Positions 17,081-24,911 of a DNA stretch of 64,000 bases are shown in pieces (position 1 is the stretch's first letter; each line of letters opens with the position of its first letter). The notes beneath the pieces are model-generated. The model saw only the letters and a list, made by a program, of their open reading frames with translations, was not told the DNA's origin and ran no database searches. Position numbers and translations under genes: made by a program. This DNA comes from CAYUVA01 sp964448115 [NCBI: uncultured bacterium] (GTDB lineage: Bacteria; CAYUVA01): positions 19,791-83,790 of the forward strand of contig CAYUVA010000016.1 in assembly GCA_964448115.1 (NCBI GenBank), given 5' to 3'.

Positions 17081-19183
17081 ATGATAAAGAGATTTCTTAT
17101 GATTGATGAAGGAAGAAATTCGCTAGCGATACTTTTATTTATAGCCATTGGATTGCAGCAGCTCTTGCTAATCTTTCTAATCCCCCCCTTTCAAGCGCCT
17201 GATGAACCGACTCACCTAGAACATATTCTACTGAGGATGCGATCGCCATTTGACTTGCCGGTTGGTGCTTACGAGGAGACGCTGCAGAGACGATTGATCT
17301 ATACCATGGAACAATACGGCTTCACCCAGTATCTTTGCACCACCAGCCCCATTGCCTGGGGGAGAACCTTCCAGAACAATACCATGCTTGCCAGTTCTCC
17401 ATCCAAAACCGATCAACCGCCCCTGTTTTATATACTGGGAGCATTCATATTGATGTTGCTTGGCGATTTGAGCATGGTTGGAAAACTTATTGCCCTGAGG
17501 ATATTCAACTCCTTGCTTTACATGCTGAATCTATGGGTAATATTTCAAATCCTGCGCATCGTTTGGAATAAGAATCGACCTTTACAGGTGCTCGCCCTTT
17601 CCTTTATCGGCTTTTTGCCTCAGTTCTCACTGATTGGCGCATCGGTCAATTCGGATAACCTGTTAAACCTGCTATCCAGCCTCGTCATTCTGCTTATAAT
17701 CAGACAGGTAATAGAGGGATACGGAGCATCATATCTGACAGCAACTATCTTGGCATTATTTGCAGCCATGTTGACTAAAAGGACTGGTTTTATTCTCATG
17801 CCCATCTTGTTCTTCGGGCTTTGGTTTATCTATATGAAAGCGCCCATGAAAAGGCGACCCAATTGGATTCTGATAATTACATCCATTTCTTTTGTATTCA
17901 TTGTCAGCCTGGCATTAGTTCAAATGGATGAAAGGACCTATGACGGCATGTCTAGGTTTCTTTGCGGGATCGGCAATATTTTCAATTTATCAAAAGATTT
18001 TTTTTCACAGTATAAATGCGCTTTGTGGAATTATTTTCTCAAAGGATTTTTGTTAAAACCAGGATGGATGAGCTTCGAGCCGGTTGCTGCTGTTTACTTC
18101 TTATTTTATTTAATGGTATTCATTGCTATTATCGGCTTAATTCTTTTTATGTTTAATGTGAAGGCAAGGAAAAGATTCAATGAGTTGAGTCTTATTTTCG
18201 CTTTTTTGCTTTTTTGCTTTTTCACTGCATTGTTCGTTGTTCTGATGCGCGGCTTCAGCAATGATAATGTATTGCAGGGGCGGTATCTCTACCCGGTTAT
18301 TTCTATATGTAGCATCCTTATCATTACCGGTCTTTCATTCATAGGGGGACGAAAATATCATTTGCTTGCACCTGGTGTTTTCGTCTTGATCATCCTATCA
18401 ATCCAAGCCTACTCCATATTTATTTTGCAAGCGCCCTGGTACTACCTAGAGCGTTATCCGGTGAAGAAAGTCGATGAATTAGACAAGATGCTCAGACAAA
18501 GTGGTGATAAACGGCATCAATTAATTAGATACCATATAGATGCCGGGAGCCTTAATAGTAGGGATTTAATTGTCTCAGGGCTTTACCCACCTCAGCAGGC
18601 AAAGGGCTTCAAGTACTCCTGGAGCTACCTGCAGACCCTGCTGGTGCTGCCTTTAAGGGGTGATGCCGATTATAATTTCAGTTTCAGGTGCTATCCCTTG
18701 CCGGCAAGGGTCGCAATGCACGAACCAAGTATCGATTTATTGGTAAATGGTAAATACTTAGAAACCGTCAGACTGGCTAGAGCATGGAGGACTTACACAG
18801 TTCGCATTCCGGCAATTTATATTAAGGATGGCATCAATTTTATATATCTCCACGAGAACAATCTTTTTGTCCCACGCAATGAGGGGATCTCCAATGATAC
18901 AAGGGCTTTATCTATCGCCTATGACTGCTTTGAGATCAGTCAAATTCTCAAGGATGCTAATGGAGGCAGCCTCCACTATAATATTAATTTCGATGATTTA
19001 CATAACAGGTCCTGGGACAGCCATCTCATTAGTCCTTTTAGCAAGGCTAGGATAATATTCCAAAACATATTCAAGTGGCATGGTAATGAATATGCCCAAT
19101 TATTAAGCCTCATTTCGTTGATGTACCTATTTTCGATTTCAGCTATTGTTTTATTGGGTTGGCATTTACTTTTTGATTTATAA
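17081..19183 (+). CDS. DUF2142 polytopic membrane protein
   Basis: A 700-residue protein with about a dozen hydrophobic segments in residues 15-430 and a soluble C-terminal part (about 450-670) ending in one more membrane helix. The first loop IPPFQAPDEPTHLEHI is the DUF2142 hallmark, a motif shared with GT-C glycosyltransferases where the acidic residues bind metal. A role in cell-surface glycan assembly is likely but unproven. The C-terminal soluble region with beta-rich sequence could bind sugar. The start is uncertain: no clear ribosome binding site precedes ATG 17081, and ATG 17099 is possible. Confidence 0.8.
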   Translation: MIKRFLMIDEGRNSLAILLFIAIGLQQLLLIFLIPPFQAPDEPTHLEHILLRMRSPFDLPVGAYEETLQRRLIYTMEQYGFTQYLCTTSPIAWGRTFQNNTMLASSPSKTDQPPLFYILGAFILMLLGDLSMVGKLIALRIFNSLLYMLNLWVIFQILRIVWNKNRPLQVLALSFIGFLPQFSLIGASVNSDNLLNLLSSLVILLIIRQVIEGYGASYLTATILALFAAMLTKRTGFILMPILFFGLWFIYMKAPMKRRPNWILIITSISFVFIVSLALVQMDERTYDGMSRFLCGIGNIFNLSKDFFSQYKCALWNYFLKGFLLKPGWMSFEPVAAVYFLFYLMVFIAIIGLILFMFNVKARKRFNELSLIFAFLLFCFFTALFVVLMRGFSNDNVLQGRYLYPVISICSILIITGLSFIGGRKYHLLAPGVFVLIILSIQAYSIFILQAPWYYLERYPVKKVDELDKMLRQSGDKRHQLIRYHIDAGSLNSRDLIVSGLYPPQQAKGFKYSWSYLQTLLVLPLRGDADYNFSFRCYPLPARVAMHEPSIDLLVNGKYLETVRLARAWRTYTVRIPAIYIKDGINFIYLHENNLFVPRNEGISNDTRALSIAYDCFEISQILKDANGGSLHYNINFDDLHNRSWDSHLISPFSKARIIFQNIFKWHGNEYAQLLSLISLMYLFSISAIVLLGWHLLFDL

Positions 19184-19292
19184 GCATTGCAATTGAGAAC
19201 ACGGTCATGCGGGATCCTCTTTCCTTTCTTTCTTCCTTCCTCACGCCTATTTTAATCACACTAAAATCTCGTTTAGTCTGCCATAAATCTGC

Positions 19293-19320
19293 TTGACACA
19301 ATTAAAATATCTTTTATATA
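19293..19320 (+). promoter_or_regulatory. Sigma-70 type promoter for the XRE-cupin gene
   Basis: TTGACA at 19293-19298 and TATATA at 19315-19320 are separated by 16 bases. Transcription would begin about 19328, giving a leader of roughly 80 bases before the ATG at 19407. Matched by eye only. Confidence 0.6.
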
Positions 19321-19406
19321 TAAAGACAGATGATGAGATAGGAGTTCTCATAAACAGCATTGTCTTGATGAACACGGATGGTTGATATCATTGAGCGATT
19401 ATTATC

Positions 19407-20006
19407 ATGGTAGATGAAAGGAAGATAGAAAATAGAACCCTAGAGGAGATCCGCATCGCCGAGAAGATTCGGGAACTCCGCATTTTTAGAAAATTGACCT
19501 TGCGTGAGGTAGCAGAAAGGACTAGATTATCAGCAGCCTTGCTCTCGCAGATCGAAAACAACAATGTCTCGCCTCCAATAGCAACTCTGCTTAAGATCGC
19601 CAACGCTCTGGATGTCAAGATAGGCTATTTTTTCGAGGAGGACGAGGACACACCAGCAGACTATATCCTTGTAAGGAAGAATGAACGCAAGCAGGTGAAA
19701 CGCGAGGGCACACTATACGGCTATTCTTACGAGCTGCTTACTCATCGTATGAAAGAAAAGGCCATGGAACCTTTCTTGGTGGAGTTCTCACATTATGATT
19801 ACACTAAAAGGGACTTTTTCAGGCATGCAGGAGATGAATTCATGTATGTAATTTCGGGGAGAATAGAATATCAGGCGGGCGAAGATACAGTTACGCTAAA
19901 TCCCGGCGATAGTCTTTATATCAAATCCAATGTCCCCCACAGAGGTAAGAGTATCAGCAAGAATAAGGCGATTGCACTAATAGTCCTTTCATTGATTGGT
20001 AGTTGA
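19407..20006 (+). CDS. XRE-family transcriptional regulator with C-terminal cupin sensor domain
   Basis: A 199-residue regulator. Residues about 20-75 form an XRE helix-turn-helix (KIRELRIFRKLTLREVAERT, LSQIENNNVSPPIATLLKIANAL). Residues about 125-195 form a cupin (RHAGDEFMYVISGRIEYQAG, LNPGDSLYIKSNVPHRG) that usually senses a small metabolite. Proteins of this layout regulate amine, amino acid or central metabolism genes, often the neighbours. No metabolic gene lies directly next to it, so the target is open. No strong ribosome binding site is seen before the ATG. Confidence 0.92.
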   Translation: MVDERKIENRTLEEIRIAEKIRELRIFRKLTLREVAERTRLSAALLSQIENNNVSPPIATLLKIANALDVKIGYFFEEDEDTPADYILVRKNERKQVKREGTLYGYSYELLTHRMKEKAMEPFLVEFSHYDYTKRDFFRHAGDEFMYVISGRIEYQAGEDTVTLNPGDSLYIKSNVPHRGKSISKNKAIALIVLSLIGS

Positions 20007-20469
20007 TATTGTTTTACTCAGGAAGGCGTGAGAATTCCCCCTTTCAGGGAAAGGAGGATACATGATCCCTCGATAAAATCGGGACTACTGCGTGGCTAAA
20101 AAGTCTTTAGTTTTAGACTACTTACCTATAAAGATAGCGCAATTTCGCAGGTCATAATTTTCGTACCTCCTGAATAGGGCGGGATCGGTGCTGCTCTTGG
20201 CATAAGATTTGTTTCGATAACGGGCACCTCCATGTCATTCCCGCCCCGCATCAAGTGCGGGGTAAACTCTGCGGCGGGAATCCAGCCTGTTAGCCACGAA
20301 GAGGGGCGGGGTGTGTAATCCCCTAGCACCATCGAATGACCAATTCCTTATTGGCGTGGCTCGGATAGGAGGTGTTCGTGGCTGTATTAACTCTCTATTT
20401 GCTTTCATTCTGATCTAGTTTGTATTGTAAACTTTTTTCGTTAATATTCCTCCTTAGGTTAAAGGAAAT
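20007..20469. other. 463-base intergenic region holding a dispersed repeat
   Basis: No open frame with coding character is seen here. It contains the 69-base repeat described at 20232-20300, a small imperfect hairpin around 20109-20126 (AGTCT...AGACT), and an AAAGGAAAT ribosome binding site for the glycosyltransferase at its right end. Confidence 0.6.
20232..20300 (+). repeat. Dispersed inverted-repeat element, copy A
   Basis: This 69-base element begins TGTCATTCCCGCCCCGCATC and ends GGCGGGAATCCAGCCTG plus a short tail to CACGAAG. Its outer arms ATTCCCGCC and GGCGGGAAT pair, and an inner hairpin CCCCGCA/TGCGGGG sits inside. A near-identical copy in the opposite orientation lies at 33584-33650, differing by a two-base insertion and a few substitutions. 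It has no coding capacity and resembles a MITE or REP-type element. Confidence 0.85.
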
Positions 20470-21402
20470 ATGAATTCCAAGATACCCAAAACTTGGATAA
20501 TCGTGCTTCAGCACAAGCGAAGTGATCTGACAATGAAGTGCATCGATTCCCTGCAACAGCATCTCCCCTACCCTGTTGCCATTCTCATTGTGGATAATGG
20601 ATCCGCACAACAAGAAATAGACGCCATAAAAGCTCTCTCTACTGATGTGGATTACCTGCTATTGCAAAGAAACTACGGGTATGGCGGGGGCAATAATCGC
20701 GGTGCATCTATGGCTATCAAACAGGGCGCAGAACGCCTGATTTTCCTCAACAACGACACAGAGGTTCTGCCCGGCTGGTACGAGCACCTGATGGAGGCTC
20801 TCGACTGCGAAGATGTCGGCATAGCTGGCTCTGCGATAATAAACCGAGCCACCGGCAGGGTCGAGTTCGACGGCAATGTATTTTCCAGGAATTTATGCTG
20901 TGGGGGATATTCGGATATTGCTGTGGAGGAACTGCCAGATGAGATCACTGACATCGCCTATGCTTGCGGAGCGGCAATGGCTATCAAGGCTTCTCTATTT
21001 GAAAGGCTGGGCGGCTTCGAGGAGAGTTTCTTTGCATACAATGAGGATATTGACCTTTCCTTGAGGTGTTGGATTGCCGGTCAACGAGTGGTGCTGGCTC
21101 CTAGATCAAAGATGCTACATTTCAGAGGTCAGAGTGCGCTTGAGTTATTTAAAAAAGAGGCTGGAATTGAAAGAATGGGTATGAGAAATGCTCTACTCAC
21201 CTCGCTTCGTTGTTATGAACTCAAGACCCTCAAAGATGCATTGCCTTCTGCAATTCGGACTTACCTCTCTCGACATAACTTAAGAAGGGCTTTGCTTGGT
21301 GCAATACCTAAAATACCGTATGCAATTATAGCAAGGAAAAGAATACAAAAAGCCAGGGTAATGAGCGATAAGGAAATATTTTCCAGGGTAAACTATCGAT
21401 GA
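20470..21402 (+). CDS. Family 2 glycosyltransferase
   Basis: A 310-residue GT2 enzyme, rhamnosyltransferase-like. Visible elements are the N-terminal nucleotide-sugar fold (WIIVLQHKRSDLTMKCIDSL, VDNGS), RNYGYGGGNNRG, the metal-binding FLNNDTEV (DxD-like) at about residue 92 and the acceptor-side FFAYNEDIDLSLR near residue 196. It probably adds a sugar to a lipid-linked or surface glycan on the cytoplasmic face. The ATG follows AAAGGAAAT. It overlaps the next gene by ATGA. Confidence 0.92.
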   Translation: MNSKIPKTWIIVLQHKRSDLTMKCIDSLQQHLPYPVAILIVDNGSAQQEIDAIKALSTDVDYLLLQRNYGYGGGNNRGASMAIKQGAERLIFLNNDTEVLPGWYEHLMEALDCEDVGIAGSAIINRATGRVEFDGNVFSRNLCCGGYSDIAVEELPDEITDIAYACGAAMAIKASLFERLGGFEESFFAYNEDIDLSLRCWIAGQRVVLAPRSKMLHFRGQSALELFKKEAGIERMGMRNALLTSLRCYELKTLKDALPSAIRTYLSRHNLRRALLGAIPKIPYAIIARKRIQKARVMSDKEIFSRVNYR

Positions 21403-21884
21403 CTCAAAGAAATACGATTCTGGTCGCTGATCTAAATAAATCAAAAGAACTTGATATTGACAAAGGTTCCTATGGATTATTGATTGAGGTCGATAAAGAT
21501 CTTGACATCCAAGTAGGCGCTTTGGGCACAAAGCATTTCCCTGCCGGAACATATCTTTACATCGGAAGCGCCGTAAATAGTATCAATGCCCGTGTTGACA
21601 GGCATTTGCGCAAACATAAGAAACGTTTCTGGCATATCGATTATCTGTTGGAACATGCAAAAATATCAACCATACTATGTTTCCCCCATCAAGGTAAAAA
21701 GGAATGTCAGGTAGCAAGAATGCTTTTTCATATATTAAGGTGCGAAATGTATCCGAGGGGATTTGGTTCGTCGGATTGCGATTGCTATTCGCACTTGTTT
21801 AGACTGAAACAAATGGACAAATTAAACACTGAACATTTAATTGCCAAGATTAAGGAGGTTGCACGAACATGGAACAATATATAG
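21399..21884 (+). CDS. DUF123 protein (GIY-YIG nuclease-like)
   Basis: A 161-residue protein of the DUF123 family, whose fold is that of GIY-YIG nucleases. Key segments are GSYGLLIEV, FPAGTYLYIGSAVNSINARVDRHLRKHKKRFWHIDYLL and, near the end, GFGSSDCDCYSHLF. Bacterial and archaeal members are uncharacterised; some are fused to endonuclease III, suggesting DNA work. The first 20 residues are extra compared with the core. It overlaps the glycosyltransferase by four bases and cutA by sixteen, so the three genes form one unit. Confidence 0.85.
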   Translation: MTQRNTILVADLNKSKELDIDKGSYGLLIEVDKDLDIQVGALGTKHFPAGTYLYIGSAVNSINARVDRHLRKHKKRFWHIDYLLEHAKISTILCFPHQGKKECQVARMLFHILRCEMYPRGFGSSDCDCYSHLFRLKQMDKLNTEHLIAKIKEVARTWNNI

Positions 21885-22186
21885 TGGTATTGGTAACTAT
21901 AGGCTCCCAGGAGGATGCGGAACTATTAGCCAAGAAAATAGTCGATAACAGGCTGGCTGCCTGTGTGAACATCAGCACCGGATTAAGATCAATTTATCTG
22001 TGGGATGGTGCTATTCAGGACCAAGTGGAGGTGTTGATGATCATCAAGACCACTAGCTCCAGGTTTGATGAGTTGAAGGATTTTATCATCCATGAGCACC
22101 CCTATGATGTACCGGAAGTGATATCAATAGACATCTCAGAAGGACATACTGATTACCTGGAATGGATAAAAAGCTCAGTCAAATAG
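21869..22186 (+). CDS. cutA: Divalent-cation tolerance protein CutA
   Basis: A 105-residue CutA1 of normal length. Signature segments are VTIGSQEDAELLAKKIVDNRLAACVNI, IYLWDGAIQDQVEVLMIIKT and the C-terminal HPYDVPEVISIDISEG. CutA1 forms a very stable cytoplasmic trimer linked to copper and other metal tolerance, though its exact function is unsettled. An AAGGAGG lies about ten bases before the ATG, inside the end of the DUF123 gene. Confidence 0.96.
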   Translation: MEQYIVVLVTIGSQEDAELLAKKIVDNRLAACVNISTGLRSIYLWDGAIQDQVEVLMIIKTTSSRFDELKDFIIHEHPYDVPEVISIDISEGHTDYLEWIKSSVK

Positions 22187-22529
22187 ATTTGAGAGTTGGT
22201 TAACCCCGATAGAGTAGGGATACAAAGACACCAAGGGGAAGTGATGCCATCTTGACGCTATCGAGGACTAACTGTGAAACATCAGCTTTAAGTAAGTCCT
22301 TATTTATACTGTTAATATCTTAGTAAAAAAATCAGAATCCATCATCGAGTTGGTACGAGGATCATCTTGAATTATAAGTCTCTTTCCTCAGAAGTTCCCC
22401 TAGCATTTCCATTTAATACCAGATGTTGATATATTACTAGGTATATGAACAAAAACCATGTTTTTATGATACAAGAAATATAAAGCAGGAACATGTAAAC
22501 ATGCTCTTTCGTTAACCAAGGGAGGGATC
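22187..22529. other. 343-base intergenic region upstream of thrS, possibly with a structured leader
   Basis: No coding frame is convincing. At 22207-22212 and 22258-22263, CGATAG and CTATCG could pair to close a 57-base domain containing GGGATACAAAGACACCAAGG, loosely like a riboswitch junction. I see no T-box motif, which would have been expected for a regulated aminoacyl-tRNA synthetase in many Gram-positives. GGGAGG before the ATG at 22530 is the thrS ribosome binding site. Confidence 0.3.
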
Positions 22530-24302
22530 ATGAGATTCGATATTGATACTGTAAGACATTCCCTATCCCACATAATGGCGGATGCCTTTAAAAGCATCTG
22601 TCCTGACTGCAAACTCGGCATCGGTCCCGCCACCGATGAAGGATTCTACTACGACTTCTACATCCCAGAGGGCTATCCCTTCTCAGCAGAGGTGCTTGAA
22701 AAGGTAACCGACAAGATGAAGCAACTACTTAAGTGTGATATCCGCTTCGAGCACAATGAAATAAGCATCGCAGAAGCCAAAAAGCTCTTTGCTGATGAAC
22801 CATTCAAGCTAGAGTTGATCGAGGATCTTGAGGCATCTGGTGAAGAAAAGGTCAGCACATATCGAAGTGGGGATTTTATCGATCTCTGCGCTGGACCTCA
22901 TGTTGATTCAACAGCGGATCTTCGTAATATCGCCTGGCGATTGGATCGCATTGCTGGAGCCTACTGGCGGGGGAATGAGAAAAGACCGATGTTGCAACGA
23001 ATCTATGCCCTCGCCTTCGAGACCAAAGATGATCTGAAGGACTATATCAGAAGACGCGAGGAGGCTGCTAAAAGAGACCACCGCAAGATCGGGGCTGAAA
23101 TGGAGCTTTTCACCAGCTCTCCATTGGTGGGCAGAGGACTACCCCTGCTTCTCCCCAAGGGTGCGACCATAAGGCGGATCCTGGAGCGCTTCATCGTCGA
23201 TGAGGAGATAGCAAGGGGATACCAGCATGTCTATACTCCTTCGCTGGGAAGAAAGGATCTCTATGTCCAGAGCGGTCACTGGGAGCACTACAAGGAGAAC
23301 ATGTACCCGATCATGGATATCGATGGGGTTGAATATGTGCTTCCCCCCATGACCTGTCCGCATCACTTCATGATATATAACTCAAAACCACGCTCCTACC
23401 GGGATCTCCCCATGCGTTTGGCTGAGATCTCTGCGCAATACCGCAAGGAACAATCCGGCGAGCTTAGCGGATTGCTCAGGGTGATGTGCTTCCATCTGGC
23501 TGATGCGCATATACTGTGCCGCCAGGATCAGCTTGTGGAAGAATTCCGCGAGGTAGTGAATCTTATCGAGTATGTAATGCGCTGCATTGGCATCACCGAT
23601 GCCATCTCGTATCGAGCATCGCTCAGAGACCAGGATAAGGATAAGTACTACGATGATGATAAGATGTGGGAGCAGGGAGAGTCGATGCTTCTTGAGATAC
23701 TCGATGAGTTCGGGGTCGAGTATGTCATCGCTAAGGGAGAAGCAGCCTTCTATGGACCTAAGCTCGATGTGCAGATGCATAATGTCATGGGTAAGGAGGA
23801 GACGATAATAACCGTGCAGATCGACTTTTGCCTGCCGGAGCGCTTCGATCTCACCTATACGGATAGCGGTGGCGATGAACGAAGACCGATCGCTATACAC
23901 CGAAGCTCCATCGGAAGCATAGAGCGCACCATTGCATTCCTGATAGAGCACCACGAGGGTGCATTCCCCCTTTGGCTCGCCCCGGTGCAAATTAGACTAC
24001 TTACCATTACTGATGATCATGTACCGTATGCCAGGCAGGCAATGCATCGGATGCAGAGAGCTGGCATTCGAGTAGAGCTTGATGATCGCAATGAAAAGAT
24101 AGGAAAAAAGCTGCGTGAAGCAAGGCTACAACGAATACCTTACATTGGCATAATCGGATCAAAGGAGGTCGAGAGCGAGACAATAATGATCCGCAATCGT
24201 AACAGCGGCAATCAGGCTGCCATCGCCGTTCAGGAAATAATTGAGGCGATCATAAAGGAGAACTCCGAACATTCACTGGATCTATCTCTTGCCAACCAGT
24301 AA
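22530..24302 (+). CDS. thrS: Threonyl-tRNA synthetase lacking the N-terminal TGS domain
   Basis: A 590-residue class II synthetase that charges tRNA-Thr. It starts directly in the editing domain (HSLSHIMADAF, with the zinc-like HxxxH pattern), then the catalytic core: motif 2 region AQYRKEQSGELSGLLRVMCFHLADAHI, zinc ligands in MTCPHH, DAHI and AIHRSS, motif 3 in the GSIERTIAFLIEHHEG segment, and an anticodon-binding domain from about residue 485. The usual ThrRS has about 640 residues with a TGS domain of 60 in front; here a good ribosome binding site precedes this ATG and no upstream frame supplies it. The end overlaps the convergent ispF by 21 bases. Confidence 0.96.
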   Translation: MRFDIDTVRHSLSHIMADAFKSICPDCKLGIGPATDEGFYYDFYIPEGYPFSAEVLEKVTDKMKQLLKCDIRFEHNEISIAEAKKLFADEPFKLELIEDLEASGEEKVSTYRSGDFIDLCAGPHVDSTADLRNIAWRLDRIAGAYWRGNEKRPMLQRIYALAFETKDDLKDYIRRREEAAKRDHRKIGAEMELFTSSPLVGRGLPLLLPKGATIRRILERFIVDEEIARGYQHVYTPSLGRKDLYVQSGHWEHYKENMYPIMDIDGVEYVLPPMTCPHHFMIYNSKPRSYRDLPMRLAEISAQYRKEQSGELSGLLRVMCFHLADAHILCRQDQLVEEFREVVNLIEYVMRCIGITDAISYRASLRDQDKDKYYDDDKMWEQGESMLLEILDEFGVEYVIAKGEAAFYGPKLDVQMHNVMGKEETIITVQIDFCLPERFDLTYTDSGGDERRPIAIHRSSIGSIERTIAFLIEHHEGAFPLWLAPVQIRLLTITDDHVPYARQAMHRMQRAGIRVELDDRNEKIGKKLREARLQRIPYIGIIGSKEVESETIMIRNRNSGNQAAIAVQEIIEAIIKENSEHSLDLSLANQ

Positions 24303-24770
24303 CACCACGGCTATAGCGGCTATGCCCTCACCTCTGCCGATGAACCCCATGCCCTCGGTGGTAGTTGCCTTAATGTTTATCTGAGAGGTCTCTAATCCCA
24401 ATGTCGCAGCCAGCTTCCGTTTCATGGCAGGAACATGCTGATTCAATGGTGGCTCTTGAGCCATAATAGTCGAGTCGATATTAACTATGGAGAACTGAGC
24501 CTTTTCGATCATCTGATTGGTCTCGGATAGTAACTTGAGGCTTGAGATATTCCTGTAGGTTTTGTCGCTCGGTGGGAAGATCACCCCGATATCCCCAACT
24601 CCGAGGGCGCCTAGAATTGCATCCATGATCGCATGAGTAAGCACATCCGCATCCGAGTGCCCAAGCAATCCTGCCTCATACTCGATCTCAACACCGCCCA
24701 AGAACAGCTTTCTTCCCTTCTGCAAGCGGTGTGCATCGTACCCGGTACCGATCCTGTACAGGTTATCCAT
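24282..24770 (-). CDS. ispF: 2-C-methyl-D-erythritol 2,4-cyclodiphosphate synthase
   Basis: A 162-residue IspF, the MEP-pathway enzyme that cyclises CDP-methylerythritol 2-phosphate on the way to isoprenoids. Zinc and active-site segments are visible: GTGYDAHRL, LLGHSDADVLTHAIMDAILGA, GDIGVIFPPSD and TTEGMGFIGRGEGIAAIAVV. AAAGGAG lies nine bases before the ATG. It stands alone on the minus strand; its usual partner ispD is not in the window. Confidence 0.97.
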   Translation of the reverse strand: MDNLYRIGTGYDAHRLQKGRKLFLGGVEIEYEAGLLGHSDADVLTHAIMDAILGALGVGDIGVIFPPSDKTYRNISSLKLLSETNQMIEKAQFSIVNIDSTIMAQEPPLNQHVPAMKRKLAATLGLETSQINIKATTTEGMGFIGRGEGIAAIAVVLLVGKR

Positions 24771-24846
24771 TCTGTAGCGCTCCTTTGAGGTTAAGATTAT
24801 TCGATTTGGACGCGTTTTTCCATAAAATATCTGGGTGAATTTCCTT

Positions 24847-24875
24847 TTGACAAGAACAATTGTCTTTAGTATGAT
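24847..24875 (+). promoter_or_regulatory. Strong sigma-70 type promoter for the XPB helicase operon
   Basis: TTGACA at 24847-24852 and TATGAT at 24870-24875 with the ideal 17-base spacer. Transcription should begin near 24882, about 30 bases before the TTG start codon at 24912. Confidence 0.75.
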
Positions 24876-24911
24876 CTCAATGTTTAACTAATTGACGAGG
24901 ACTGACTTTTA

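Noticed and set aside
22187-22529. T-box riboswitch before thrS
   Set aside because: No specifier stem, AGGGTGGNACCGCG-type T-box or terminator hairpin is seen.
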